NCBI GenBank assembly: GCA_002842395.1
Contig: PHCV01000004.1
Span: 62,001-126,000 of the forward strand
Length of the DNA: 64,000 bases
Direction: 5' to 3'
Source of the DNA: Betaproteobacteria bacterium HGW-Betaproteobacteria-11
GTDB lineage: Bacteria > Pseudomonadota > Gammaproteobacteria > Burkholderiales > Rhodocyclaceae
In this document: piece by piece, positions 31,838-39,709 of the stretch
Position numbering within the stretch: the stretch's first letter is position 1
Layout of the letters: every line of letters starts with the position of its first letter
Notes under the pieces: model-generated
Told to the model about the DNA's origin: nothing
The model's input: the letters and a program-made list of their open reading frames with translations, nothing else
Database searches by the model: none
Made by a program: the position numbers and the translations under genes

Positions 31838-32599
31838 ATGCGCTTTGCCATTCTGGGCAGTGGCAGCCGAGGCAATGCGCTGGTCGTCGAATCGGGTCAA
31901 ACCCGCCTGCTTGTCGATGTAGGGTTCGGACCGACAGAGATGGCCAGGCGCCTCGCCCGTCTTGGCCTGGCGCCTGACGCTATCCACCATGCGTTAATCA
32001 CGCATGAACATTCCGACCACATGGGTGGTGCATTGGCCTGTGCGCGACGCTTTGGCTGGCGGTTGTTTCTGACCCATGGCTCATTGGCCGGCTTCGGTGA
32101 AGCCAGGCTGCATGGTCATGCCTCGATAATCGATAGTCGCCAGACCTTCGCGCTTGACGACATTTCAATCCAGCCTTTCCCGGTTCCGCACGACGCGCGC
32201 GAGCCGGTGCACTTCGCGTTTTCGGATGGCATGAGCCGGCTCGGCATGTTGACCGATGCCGGTCACGTTACACTACATATGGTGGCCAGCCTGCAAGGTT
32301 GTCATGCCTTGGTGCTGGAATGCAATCACGATACGGAATTGCTGATGCAGAGCAATTACCCCCCGGCCCTCAAACGGCGGATCAGCGGTGCCTGGGGGCA
32401 TCTGGACAATGCAACGAGCGCCTCGTTGTTGCGGCAATTGCTGCATCCGGAGCTGCGGCAGGTTGTCGCCGCCCATCTCTCGGAACAGAATAATTGTCCG
32501 CAGCTGGCCTGCGCTGCACTGGCCGAAGTCCTTGGCTGTTCAACCGCCATCCTTGGTGTTGCAAGTCAAGATCAAGGGTTTGGCTGGTGCCCTGTTTGA
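31838..32599 (+). CDS. metallo-beta-lactamase-fold hydrolase (YycJ-like)
   Basis: A 253-residue MBL-fold protein with SGSRGNALVVESGQTRLLVD, the metal motif ITHEHSDHMGG, and late AHLSEQNNCPQLA. It resembles YycJ/WalJ-type phosphodiesterase or exonuclease relatives. The position 10 bases after bamC suggests co-transcription with dapA-bamC, an arrangement seen in betaproteobacteria. A terminator follows. Confidence 0.88.
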   Translation: MRFAILGSGSRGNALVVESGQTRLLVDVGFGPTEMARRLARLGLAPDAIHHALITHEHSDHMGGALACARRFGWRLFLTHGSLAGFGEARLHGHASIIDSRQTFALDDISIQPFPVPHDAREPVHFAFSDGMSRLGMLTDAGHVTLHMVASLQGCHALVLECNHDTELLMQSNYPPALKRRISGAWGHLDNATSASLLRQLLHPELRQVVAAHLSEQNNCPQLACAALAEVLGCSTAILGVASQDQGFGWCPV

Positions 32600-32615
32600 G
32601 GGGGCGGGCGTCAAC

Positions 32616-32646
32616 AAAAAAAGCCAGCCCGAAGGCTGGCTTTTTT
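32616..32646. terminator. bidirectional terminator
   Basis: AAGCCAGCC, loop CGAA, GGCTGGCTT with A and T tracts on both sides. It serves the MBL gene and the converging small lipoprotein gene. Confidence 0.92.
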
Positions 32647-32660
32647 GTGCTGGAAGCAGC

Positions 32661-32900
32661 TTACTTCTTGGCTGGTTCAGCGGCCGGGGCGGCAGCCGGA
32701 GCGGCTTCAGCAGGTTTGGCAGCCTCAGCGGCCGGAGCAGCAGGAGCCTCAGCGGCCGGAGCAGCAGGAGCTTCAGCGGCGGGAGCAGGAGGAGCTTCAG
32801 CGGCGGGAGCAGCAGCCGGAGCAGGAGCGGCTTCTTCCTGCTTGCCACAGGCGGAAACAGCGAGAGCCAGCAGGGCGGCGATCAATACGGAATATTTCAT
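32661..32900 (-). CDS. small Ala/Pro-rich lipoprotein
   Basis: A 79-residue lipoprotein: signal MKYSVLIAALLALAVSACGK (lipobox SAC), then low-complexity repeats of APAAEAP/AAPAAEA to the end. DNA copies of the repeat unit are almost identical, so length could vary by slippage. No enzyme domain is present; an extended periplasmic spacer or envelope role is possible but unproven. AAGGAAC precedes the start and lies within a 12-base palindrome. Confidence 0.75.
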   Translation of the reverse strand: MKYSVLIAALLALAVSACGKQEEAAPAPAAAPAAEAPPAPAAEAPAAPAAEAPAAPAAEAAKPAEAAPAAAPAAEPAKK

Positions 32901-32908
32901 TTTAGTTC

Positions 32909-32920
32909 CTTAACGTTAAG
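32909..32920. promoter_or_regulatory. 12-base palindrome over the ribosome site of the small lipoprotein
   Basis: CTTAACGTTAAG is a perfect dyad and includes the AAGG of the ribosome-binding site. It could be an operator or a small hairpin affecting translation. Confidence 0.35.
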
Positions 32921-33058
32921 AGTCACAGGGGCCAATTGGTTTCGATCCAAATGGTAAAACCACTTGCATCGGAGCCGAATTCTAGCATGTGAATTAAAAG
33001 TCAAACATGAAATTATTGCGCTGCATCAATATGTGTTTAGGGTTATTTGTTCTTGAAA

Positions 33059-34180
33059 TCAGGCCGAAAGGCCGATGAATCCCGCCTTATAGGCGGCATG
33101 AAGCGCACTGAAGGTTTCCGGTTGCAAGAAGTTCGGGGAACGGAGTGTCCGCTGGTCAGCCAGTTGACGCAAAGCCGGAACGTCGACGACAGATACTGGC
33201 CAGAGTTCGCCGTTCAAGTAAAAGTGCTTTCCCGCAAACAGCAACAAACTGCGTTGATCCAACAGGATGCCACGCCGCTTGGCAGTGGCAGTGAAGCGCG
33301 ACAGAGACAGTGGTTGTGCGGGTGGATCGAAAAAGACATGAGGTTTCGGTTCGGTCAAGGTAACACCCAGAAAATCGCGAACGTTGCCACGGTTCCAGCG
33401 AACGGACGAGAGCAGGGTGTCTACTTGCTCGATCATGGCTTGGCCGATCTCGGCGGGGTGTTTCTGTAGTCTGAGGTCCGGGTCGCGGTAGCGCCCTGGC
33501 AGTCGGAGGTGATCCTGCAGGAAGCACAGGAACTGCTCGGCCAGTTCCTGTGCCGGGAAAGCACGGAAGCCGACCGAGAAGGTCATGCATTCACCGCCGG
33601 CGATGCCGTCGTGAGCCCACTCCGGTGGCAGGTAAAGCATGTCGCCAGGCTGCAAAACCCAGTCGCGGGAAGGTTTGAAGTTTTTCAGGATGCGTACCGG
33701 CAGACCGTCGATCAGGGTTTGATCCTTTTGCTTGCCGATCCGCCAGCGCCGACTTCCCATGCCCTGGATCAGAAAAACGTCGTAGTTGTCGAAATGCGGG
33801 CCGACCCCTCCGCCGTCGGTGGCATAACTCACCATCAGGTCGTCGAGGCGGGCGTAGGGAATGAAATCGAAGCGGCGCATCAACTGCTCGGCCCTGGCGG
33901 AGGCCAGATTCACGCTTTGTACCAGCACGGTCCACGGCTTGGGTGCGCGCTTGAGCTCCCGCTGCGAAAAAGGCCCATGGCGCATCTGCCAACCCCCTGC
34001 CTGCGAGACGAAGCGCGATTCCATGCCCTCGTCTGCGGCCAGGGCAAACAATTCGTCGCGGTCGAGTATCTGGCCGATGTCGGGAACGGCGCCGCGCACC
34101 AAGAGGGGTTTCTTCTGCCAATACTCGGCTAGAAATTGCTCGGCGGTCAGTTGGCCGAACAGAGTTGTCGGGGTTTTCAT
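33059..34180 (-). CDS. RoxA/YcfD-like JmjC/cupin ribosomal oxygenase
   Basis: A 373-residue Fe(II)/2-oxoglutarate oxygenase. The iron site HFDNYD (HxD) with later WAHDGIAGG (His) and the cupin VLQPGDMLYLPPEWAH are visible; the C-terminal winged-helix region is present. YcfD/RoxA hydroxylates an arginine of ribosomal protein L16; the same target is likely. The start at 34180 fits the family (KTPTTLFGQLTAEQFLAEYW); the extension to 34237 runs into the rlmD promoter. Confidence 0.88.
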   Translation of the reverse strand: MKTPTTLFGQLTAEQFLAEYWQKKPLLVRGAVPDIGQILDRDELFALAADEGMESRFVSQAGGWQMRHGPFSQRELKRAPKPWTVLVQSVNLASARAEQLMRRFDFIPYARLDDLMVSYATDGGGVGPHFDNYDVFLIQGMGSRRWRIGKQKDQTLIDGLPVRILKNFKPSRDWVLQPGDMLYLPPEWAHDGIAGGECMTFSVGFRAFPAQELAEQFLCFLQDHLRLPGRYRDPDLRLQKHPAEIGQAMIEQVDTLLSSVRWNRGNVRDFLGVTLTEPKPHVFFDPPAQPLSLSRFTATAKRRGILLDQRSLLLFAGKHFYLNGELWPVSVVDVPALRQLADQRTLRSPNFLQPETFSALHAAYKAGFIGLSA

Positions 34181-34186
34181 GGGGTG

Positions 34187-34194
34187 ATTATAAT
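34187..34194. promoter_or_regulatory. palindromic -10 region between roxA-like gene and rlmD
   Basis: ATTATAAT gives TATAAT on both strands, as at 9098. For rlmD the spacing is normal. For the minus-strand oxygenase gene the start codon would lie almost at the transcription start, implying a leaderless message or another promoter. Confidence 0.4.
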
Positions 34195-34224
34195 CGCCGT
34201 CTTTTTTAACCTTGTTTTTTCGGC

Positions 34225-35523
34225 ATGGCCATTGCAAAGATCGAAACCCTCGATAACGAGGGGCGAGGAATTGCGCATGTGGACGGGAAAGTCATTTTCG
34301 TCGAAGGGGGTCTGCCGGGCGAACGGGTCGAATTTTCAAGCTTTCGGCGCAAGCCTTCCTATGAACTGGCTGCGCTGGTCAGGGTGCTGCAGCCCTCGAG
34401 CCAGCGTGTTGTGCCAAAGTGTCCGCAGTTCGGCGTGTGCGGCGGCTGCTCCCTGCAGCATTTGAATCCCCAAGCTCAAACGGCGGCCAAGCAGCGTGTG
34501 CTGGAAGACGCGCTTTGGCATATTGCCCGCTTGCGGGCGGAACAAATCTATCCGCCTATCGCAGGCAGCCCATGGAGTTATCGGCAGCGGGCGCGATTGT
34601 CGGTGCGCCAGGTACCCAAAAAGGGCGGCATGCTGGTCGGCTTTCATGAAAAGCGCAGCAGCTGTATCGCCGTGATGGATTCCTGCGTCGTGTTGCCGCG
34701 AGGCATTTCGGCGCTCATTCCGGAACTGAAACAGCTATTGGGTTCGTTGTCGGCGCCCGATCGTCTGCTACAGATGGAAGTTTCGGTCGGCAATGGGCAA
34801 ACCGTTCTGGTCTTGCATCACCTCGGGCCGCTCACGGTAGAAGACCAGGCGCGCTTGTGCGAATTCGCCGATGCGCAACGTATCGTGTGGTTTCTTCAGC
34901 CCAGGGGGCCGGAAACGGCGAGTCTTTTCTATCCACTGGATGTGCCGCCGCTGCGTTACACCCTGCCGGATTTTGATCTTGAGTTGCGCTTTCAGCCGAC
35001 CGAATTCACTCAGGTCAATCTTGGCGTCAACCGCATGCTGGTGCGCCGGGCAATGGCCCTTTTGCAGCCGCGGGAAGGGGAGCGCATTCTCGACATGTTT
35101 TGCGGTCTGGGCAATTTCGCGTTGCCGATTGCTCGTCTTGGGGCGAAGGTGCTCGGTATCGAAGGCAGTGCGGCACTGGTCGGGCGCGCCATTGAAAATG
35201 CCGCTTTGAATGGCCTGGCGACGCGCTGCGAATTCACCGTGGCCGACCTGTTCGAGGTGGGCCCGCCCGAACTTTCCGCACTCGGCCCCATGGACAAAAT
35301 GCTGATCGATCCGCCGCGCGAGGGGGCAATTACGCTGGTCAAGGCATTGCCGGAGGCAGGTAGCCCACACCGTATCGTATATATCTCCTGCAACCCGGCG
35401 ACCCTGGCCCGCGATGCAGTCGTGCTGGTGCATGAAAAGGGCTACGCCCTGCGCGGCGCCGGAATCGCCAGCATGTTTCCACATACCTCGCACGTCGAAT
35501 CGATTGCCTTGTTCGAGCGGTGA
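34225..35523 (+). CDS. rlmD: 23S rRNA (uracil1939-C5)-methyltransferase RlmD
   Basis: A 432-residue RumA/RlmD. N-terminal TRAM domain ([20 protein letters not shown]), [4Fe-4S] cysteines [16 protein letters not shown] plus a later RSSC, SAM domain [16 protein letters not shown], and the catalytic cysteine in [14 protein letters not shown]. It methylates U1939 of 23S rRNA. It diverges from the oxygenase gene and ends at a strong terminator. Confidence 0.95.
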   Translation: MAIAKIETLDNEGRGIAHVDGKVIFVEGGLPGERVEFSSFRRKPSYELAALVRVLQPSSQRVVPKCPQFGVCGGCSLQHLNPQAQTAAKQRVLEDALWHIARLRAEQIYPPIAGSPWSYRQRARLSVRQVPKKGGMLVGFHEKRSSCIAVMDSCVVLPRGISALIPELKQLLGSLSAPDRLLQMEVSVGNGQTVLVLHHLGPLTVEDQARLCEFADAQRIVWFLQPRGPETASLFYPLDVPPLRYTLPDFDLELRFQPTEFTQVNLGVNRMLVRRAMALLQPREGERILDMFCGLGNFALPIARLGAKVLGIEGSAALVGRAIENAALNGLATRCEFTVADLFEVGPPELSALGPMDKMLIDPPREGAITLVKALPEAGSPHRIVYISCNPATLARDAVVLVHEKGYALRGAGIASMFPHTSHVESIALFER

Positions 35524-35527
35524 AAGC

Positions 35528-35569
35528 AAAAAAAACGGCGGCCCCGGTACATCGGGGGCCGCCGTTTTT
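35528..35569. terminator. bidirectional terminator after rlmD
   Basis: A long GC hairpin (ACGGCGGCCCC / GGGGCCGCCGT) with an A-run before and a T-run after, between convergent rlmD and the BI-1 gene. Confidence 0.92.
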
Positions 35570-35602
35570 CATCCTGTCAGGACATGAGAACGGTTCCGGA
35601 AC

Positions 35603-36298
35603 TCATCGACGCTCGCCACCGAAGGCCATCAGCAGATTGAGCAGGCTGACGAAGACATTGTAGATATCGAGATAAACCGACAGGGTGGCGGTGATGTAAT
35701 TGGTTTCGCCCCCCTGAACGATGCGGTTGATGTCATAGAGGATGTAGGCCGAGAACAGCACTACGGCGATGGTCGAGAGGGCGAGCGCCAAGGCTGGGAT
35801 CTGGAAGAACATGTTGGCGACCATCGCCACCAGCAACAGGATCAGGCCCGCAAACAGAAACTGTCCGATATTCGAAAAATCCCGTTTGGTGGTCGAGGCA
35901 ATGCCGGCCAGCGTAAAGAAAATTGCCCCGGTGCCGCCCGCCGCCAGTGCGATCAGCGTGCCGCCATTGCCGAAGCCGAGCGCGACCTGGAGGATGCGCG
36001 ACAGCATCAGCCCCATGAAAAAGGTGAACCCGAGGAGCAGCGCGACACCGAGGCCGCTATTCTTGGTGCGTTCGATACCCCACATGAAGCCCCAGGCGAT
36101 GCCGAGAAAGACCAGCAGCCCGATCATCGGTCGGCCGGCGAACATGGAAAACCCCATCTGCACGCCCGCCAAGGCGCCAAGTACTGTCGGCACCATGGAG
36201 AGCGCCAGCAGGCCATAGGTGTTGCGCAATACCTGATGGCGTTGTGCGGCAAGCTCGGAGGAGGGGGCGGATGGCGGATAAGTGCGAATATTTTCCAT
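35603..36298 (-). CDS. Bax inhibitor-1/YccA family membrane protein
   Basis: A 231-residue protein with seven predicted membrane helices and the C-terminal YDINRIVQGGETNYITATLS and YLDIYNVFVSLLNLL typical of BI-1/TMBIM proteins. Family members are ion (Ca2+) leak channels or bind FtsH. AAGGAAG precedes the start at 36298; the longer frame to 36373 is rejected. Confidence 0.92.
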   Translation of the reverse strand: MENIRTYPPSAPSSELAAQRHQVLRNTYGLLALSMVPTVLGALAGVQMGFSMFAGRPMIGLLVFLGIAWGFMWGIERTKNSGLGVALLLGFTFFMGLMLSRILQVALGFGNGGTLIALAAGGTGAIFFTLAGIASTTKRDFSNIGQFLFAGLILLLVAMVANMFFQIPALALALSTIAVVLFSAYILYDINRIVQGGETNYITATLSVYLDIYNVFVSLLNLLMAFGGERR

Positions 36299-36379
36299 GG
36301 TCGATCTTCCTTTCTTCATGTGGCCGGGAAACGGCTCCGTTGCGTGAGGCAATTTATTGTCCGAAAAGTTCATTTTATC

Positions 36380-36469
36380 TGGCGGAAGCGGTGAGATTCG
36401 AACTCACGAACGCCTTGCGACGTTGCCGGTTTTCAAGACCGGTGCATTCAACCGCTCTGCCACGCTTCC
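36380..36469 (-). tRNA. tRNA-Ser (anticodon UGA)
   Basis: A 90-base type II tRNA with encoded CCA. The acceptor GGAAGCG pairs with CGCTTCC; the anticodon loop reads CTTGAAA (anticodon TGA) between ACCGG and CCGGC-type stem strands; the T arm is GTTCGAATC with a long variable arm. Confidence 0.97.
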
Positions 36470-36506
36470 CTGGCCGAATTCTAGCAGAGGGCTGGTGCCC
36501 GGCCCA

Positions 36507-37277
36507 TCACTCGAAGCGGGAAAAATCAGGCGGGCGCTTCTCCAGGAAGGCAGAGAAAGCCTCTTTCGCTTCCGGGGAAGACAGGCGTTGTTTGAATATC
36601 TCACCTTCAAGTTGCATCGTTTCGAGAACGGCTTGCCGTTGTGTCCGTTTCAGTAGCTGCTTGGTCAGCCGAATCGATGCGGCCGGCTGGGCGGCCAGCT
36701 TATGGCAGCGTTCGAGGCTATGTGCGAGGACTTCGTCGTCCGGCAGAACGGCATTGATCAGGTCGCAATCGAGCGCGGCACGGGCCGAGAACGATTCACC
36801 CAGCATCAGCAGTTCGGCTGCCCGCGGATGGCCGATACACTGCGGCAACAGCAGGCTGCAGGCCGCTTCGGGGGTGAGCCCGAGATTGGCGAAGGGCAGC
36901 AGGAATCTTGCGCTGCTGCCCGCATAGACCAGGTCGCAATGCAGCAGGATCGTGGTACCGACGCCGACGGCAACGCCCTGGATGGCGGCGACGAAAGGTT
37001 TTTCCAGTGTGGCGAAGCGTTCGAGGAAACGGAATACCGGCGCCTCTTCGCTGGTCGGTGGTTGATCGAGGAAGTCGGCCAGGTCGTTGCCCGCCGTGAA
37101 GTTGCCGCCGGCGCCCTGGATCAGGATCACCCGCACCGCGGGATCAGCCTCGGCCGCGGTCAGGCTTTCCGTCAGCGCGCGGTACATGCCGGCAGTCAGT
37201 GCATTCTTCTTCTCCGGGCGATTGATGACGATCCGGCAGATGCCTTGTCTGGTTTCGTGTTCAATGAGTTCGCTCAT
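36507..37277 (-). CDS. enoyl-CoA hydratase/isomerase family protein
   Basis: A 256-residue crotonase. Oxyanion-hole segments GAGGNFTAGNDLADF and AIQGVAVGVGTTILLHCDLVYA are visible; the usual second catalytic Glu is uncertain (LGLTPEAACSLLLPQ retains PE-A). It acts on acyl-CoA or an isomerisation substrate. It is coupled by ATGA overlap to a disrupted acyl-CoA synthetase gene, so the two once formed an acyl-activating pair. Confidence 0.88.
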   Translation of the reverse strand: MSELIEHETRQGICRIVINRPEKKNALTAGMYRALTESLTAAEADPAVRVILIQGAGGNFTAGNDLADFLDQPPTSEEAPVFRFLERFATLEKPFVAAIQGVAVGVGTTILLHCDLVYAGSSARFLLPFANLGLTPEAACSLLLPQCIGHPRAAELLMLGESFSARAALDCDLINAVLPDDEVLAHSLERCHKLAAQPAASIRLTKQLLKRTQRQAVLETMQLEGEIFKQRLSSPEAKEAFSAFLEKRPPDFSRFE

Positions 37278-37577
37278 GGTTTTTGCAGACCACTTTCGGG
37301 AAAACGATAGCCACGCAACTGCTCACGCAAAGTCGGTTTGGAAAGCTTGTCGGTGGCCATTCCAGGCCAGGGTGCCGATGCGGTCGCCCTCATGCGTACC
37401 AAGATGGTGTAGCGCGCGGGCGAGCCGCCGCGTCCGGCGGTGGGCCGCATGATAGGTATAGCGGTGGATTGAGCCATCGGTCAGACGGGAGACAATCTCG
37501 GCATCGCCGTGATTTTCATCGACATGCTGCAACAGTCCTGAAATCAGCAAGGGCTGGTTCATCATGAGACCGAGCAT
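37274..37577 (-). pseudogene. internally deleted long-chain acyl-CoA synthetase
   Basis: The start is MLGLMMNQPLLISGLLQH behind TAGGAGT, then EIVSRLTDGSIHRYTYH, LARALHHLGTHEGDRIGTLA and WNGH: the N-terminus of FadD-type synthetases. Directly after it, in another frame, comes DKLSKPTLREQLRGYRFP, the C-terminal lysine tail of the same family. About 450 codons, including the whole adenylation core, are missing. The tail still overlaps the hydratase start by ATGA. This looks like a deletion relic rather than two genes. Confidence 0.78.
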
Positions 37578-37587
37578 ATCCGTACTC

Positions 37588-38052
37588 CTATCTGGATGGG
37601 TCGTCAGGCTTTCCACGGTGGGCATCGACCCAGCAGTTGGGTGTCTCGAACAGCCTGACCCGCTCAAGCCGCAAATGCTGACCAAAACAGTCGTGAAACA
37701 GTGGGTCGAGAATGTCGAAAGCCAGCCGGGCCAGGTTTTCGGCGGTGGGCACGGCATCGAGGACGACGGTTTTATGGCCTGCAAGCGAGTGCAAGAAATT
37801 CAGCACCACATGGTCTTCACGCCAGACCAGAAAGGCGTGATCCCAGACATCGACGACATGATCCCCGAGGATCTTCTTGACTTCCGAGAAATCCATCACC
37901 ATGCCGTTGTCGGGGCGTCCGGGCGCTTCGACGACATCTCCGTCCAGGGTAACTTCCAGCGCATAGCGATGGCCGTGCAGGTGGCGGCACTGACTTTTAT
38001 GATCGGGGATCCGGTGACCAGCATCGAATTCGAGACGGCGGGTGATGCGCAT
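37588..38052 (-). CDS. queD: 6-carboxytetrahydropterin synthase QueD-like
   Basis: A 154-residue T-fold protein: MRITRRLEFDAGHRIPDH, zinc/catalytic motif CRHLHGHRYALEV, and WDHAFLV with PTAENLARLAFDIL. It converts dihydroneopterin triphosphate to 6-carboxytetrahydropterin in queuosine synthesis. The start at 38052 follows the family; upstream sequence to 38142 is a mobile repeat. It ends just before the synthetase relic. Confidence 0.9.
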   Translation of the reverse strand: MRITRRLEFDAGHRIPDHKSQCRHLHGHRYALEVTLDGDVVEAPGRPDNGMVMDFSEVKKILGDHVVDVWDHAFLVWREDHVVLNFLHSLAGHKTVVLDAVPTAENLARLAFDILDPLFHDCFGQHLRLERVRLFETPNCWVDAHRGKPDDPSR

Positions 38053-38088
38053 GTTGGGAAGAGTCGGTGGCAATAGGCAAGGGAAACG

Positions 38089-38184
38089 CTGAATAAGTCT
38101 GGTTTCGTCATTCCCGCAAAAGCGGGAATCCATGAACACCAAAGAACTGGATGCCCGCCTGCGCGGGCATGACGACTTATTCAG
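38089..38184. mobile_element. 96-base MITE/REP-like element with terminal inverted repeats
   Basis: Perfect 10-base ends CTGAATAAGT / ACTTATTCAG enclose a hairpin ATTCCCGCAAAAGCGGGAAT and a second hairpin GCCCGCCTGCGCGGGC. The inner CGTCATTCCCGC segment is shared with the element at 11606. It has no coding capacity and lies upstream of queD. Confidence 0.7.
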
Positions 38185-38223
38185 TATTTACTAAGACAAT
38201 AGGCATTATAGTGTTCTTGCCTC

Positions 38224-38249
38224 GCCGTCCTGCCAGCGCCGATTTTTTT
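38224..38249 (-). repeat. dispersed short repeat copy upstream of the radical SAM gene
   Basis: The minus strand reads an A-run, then ATCGGCGCTGGCAGGACGG. It lies 10 bases before the radical SAM start, where it may form part of the leader. Confidence 0.6.
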
Positions 38250-38259
38250 CGTTTCCATC

Positions 38260-39105
38260 ATGTCAAGAATTCTGCTTACGACCTCCGATCACTCGCGCGA
38301 TAGCGCGAGCCTGCGCTACGTCTATCCGGTACTCTCGCGGCGGGCAGGCGGCGTGTCGGTCGGCATCAACCTGAATCCGAACAATGCCTGCAACTGGCGC
38401 TGCATTTACTGCCAGGTCCCGAACCTGCAACGCGGCGGGCCACCGCCGATCGATCTTGTGCAACTTCGAGAGGAACTCGTGGGCTTGTTGCGGCGTCTGG
38501 ACACGGGCATGGCGTTTGGCGATGAGCCTGCTGCAGCGCCCCGCGAGCTTGTCGATGTGGCTTTTTCGGGCAATGGCGAGCCGACCAGTGCCGCCGAGTT
38601 TCCGGCGGCGGTTGCGGTGGTGCAGGAGGTTCTGGCGGGGTGCGGGCTGGCCGGAAAAATCATGCTGCGGCTGATCACCAACGGCAGTCTGCTCGATCGC
38701 CGGACAGTTCAGGAAGGCATTCACCGTCTTGGACAGACTCCGGGGGAAGTCTGGTTCAAAGTCGATGCCGCCACGGCTGCCGGTCTGGCGCGAATCAACA
38801 ACACCCGCACCAAGCCCGAGGTTTTGGCACGACGCCTTGAACTGTGTGCTGAACTGGCCCCTACCTGGGTGCAAACCTGTTTATTTCGCCTGGATGGAGA
38901 GTTGCCCGCAGACAGCGAGATTGCTGCCTACCTGGCGCTGCTCGAACCGCTGGCCGGTCGGCTGGAAGGAGTGTACCTCTATGGCCTGGCGCGTCCATCA
39001 ATGCAAAAAGAGGCGCCTCGACTGGGGCGCCTCGATGCGACCGATCTGGAAAAAATCGCCGCGGGCATTCGGCAACTCGGGCTGACAGTGCATGTCAGCC
39101 CGTGA
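38260..39105 (+). CDS. radical SAM protein of COG0731 type
   Basis: A 281-residue radical SAM enzyme with cluster motif CNWRCIYC (CxxxCxxC) after GGVSVGINLNPNNA, and later FSGNGEPTSAAEFP. The family (COG0731, Fe-S oxidoreductases) has no settled reaction in bacteria. It is not QueE: the motif spacing and length differ. It lies divergent from queD with a mobile element between. The last codons form a perfect 10-bp hairpin, followed by a terminator. Confidence 0.85.
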   Translation: MSRILLTTSDHSRDSASLRYVYPVLSRRAGGVSVGINLNPNNACNWRCIYCQVPNLQRGGPPPIDLVQLREELVGLLRRLDTGMAFGDEPAAAPRELVDVAFSGNGEPTSAAEFPAAVAVVQEVLAGCGLAGKIMLRLITNGSLLDRRTVQEGIHRLGQTPGEVWFKVDAATAAGLARINNTRTKPEVLARRLELCAELAPTWVQTCLFRLDGELPADSEIAAYLALLEPLAGRLEGVYLYGLARPSMQKEAPRLGRLDATDLEKIAAGIRQLGLTVHVSP

Positions 39106-39132
39106 CACACAAGGCGCTCAGGCGCCTTTTTT
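39078..39132 (+). terminator. tandem hairpins and terminator after the radical SAM gene
   Basis: The first hairpin is CGGGCTGACA / TGTCAGCCCG over the last codons (39078-39102). The second, AAGGCGC / GCGCCTT at 39111-39128, is followed by TTTT and works as a rho-independent terminator; it covers the stop of the converging HTH gene. Confidence 0.8.
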
Positions 39133-39417
39133 CGTCGCTGCCTTGGCTTCTTTTTTCAGTTCCTTGAGCAAGGCAGGCTTGGCCGAGCGAAGATACTCAA
39201 TCACTTCGTAATCCTCACGCCGAATCTTGTTGATATCGATCTTCTCGACATGTACCAGACGCAACAGTTGCTGCACCGGGCGGGGCATGTTGCGGCCGCT
39301 CTCGTAACGCGAACCGCCGCTCTGCGTCACGCCCAGTTGCGACCAGAACTGTTGCTGGTTGACACCAAGTTTGCGGCGGATTTCGCGTGCATCGACGACT
39401 TTGTCGTTGGCTTTCAT
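39118..39417 (-). CDS. HTH (XRE-like) regulator
   Basis: A 99-residue protein with a helix-turn-helix: VDAREIRRKLGVNQQQFWSQ, then LGVTQSGGSRYESGRNMP. The C-terminal 30 residues are lysine- and alanine-rich and may bind DNA non-specifically. AAGGAG precedes the start. Two palindromes upstream could be its own operators. The target genes are unknown; lysC lies on the far side. Confidence 0.8.
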   Translation of the reverse strand: MKANDKVVDAREIRRKLGVNQQQFWSQLGVTQSGGSRYESGRNMPRPVQQLLRLVHVEKIDINKIRREDYEVIEYLRSAKPALLKELKKEAKAATKKGA

Positions 39418-39475
39418 GTTTTAGCTCCTTGTCCTCTATTTGGTAAAAACGGCCGGACCTTGAAGTTCCGCCGCG

Positions 39476-39526
39476 ATATTGCTTCAATATAATCCATGCG
39501 CTTACTGACTATTACCGAAGTAATAG
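39476..39526. promoter_or_regulatory. two inverted repeats upstream of the HTH gene
   Basis: ATATTG CTT CAATAT at 39476-39490 and CTATTAC CGAA GTAATAG at 39509-39526 are both perfect dyads within 50 bases. They are good operator candidates for the HTH protein. Confidence 0.45.
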
Positions 39527-39628
39527 GCCTCCAGTGTAGAACATATTTCTTTGCCATACAAGAAAAATTGTTTTGCATGGGGATTGGGGATTCCGGACGG
39601 ATATTTACGATTTCTTTCCGACTCGCGC

Positions 39629-39653
39629 AACCTGGCGTTGGCGATATGCCTCG
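39629..39653 (+). repeat. degenerate dispersed repeat upstream of lysC
   Basis: CCTGGCGTTGGCGATATGCC resembles TCGGCGCTGGCGATACGCC with several changes. It lies in the lysC leader; the rest of 39527-39709 shows no gene that I accept. Confidence 0.3.
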
Positions 39654-39709
39654 CCTGCCATGAGGTAAAATTGGAAGCTTGTTCTGGCATGGGTCTCGGG
39701 GAAAAAATC

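Noticed and set aside
32661-32870. A CRISPR array
   Set aside because: The repeats are short, in frame and encode Ala/Pro; there are no spacers. No CRISPR array is seen anywhere in the window.
33741-33757. A further copy of the dispersed repeat in the RoxA-like gene
   Set aside because: Only the inner CCAGCGCCGAC matches; the flanks do not, and the codons (GSRRWRIGK) are conserved for protein reasons.
38260-39105. Reading the radical SAM gene as queE because queD is next door
   Set aside because: Its length, CxxxCxxC context and conserved stretches fit COG0731, not QueE, and the genes are divergent.
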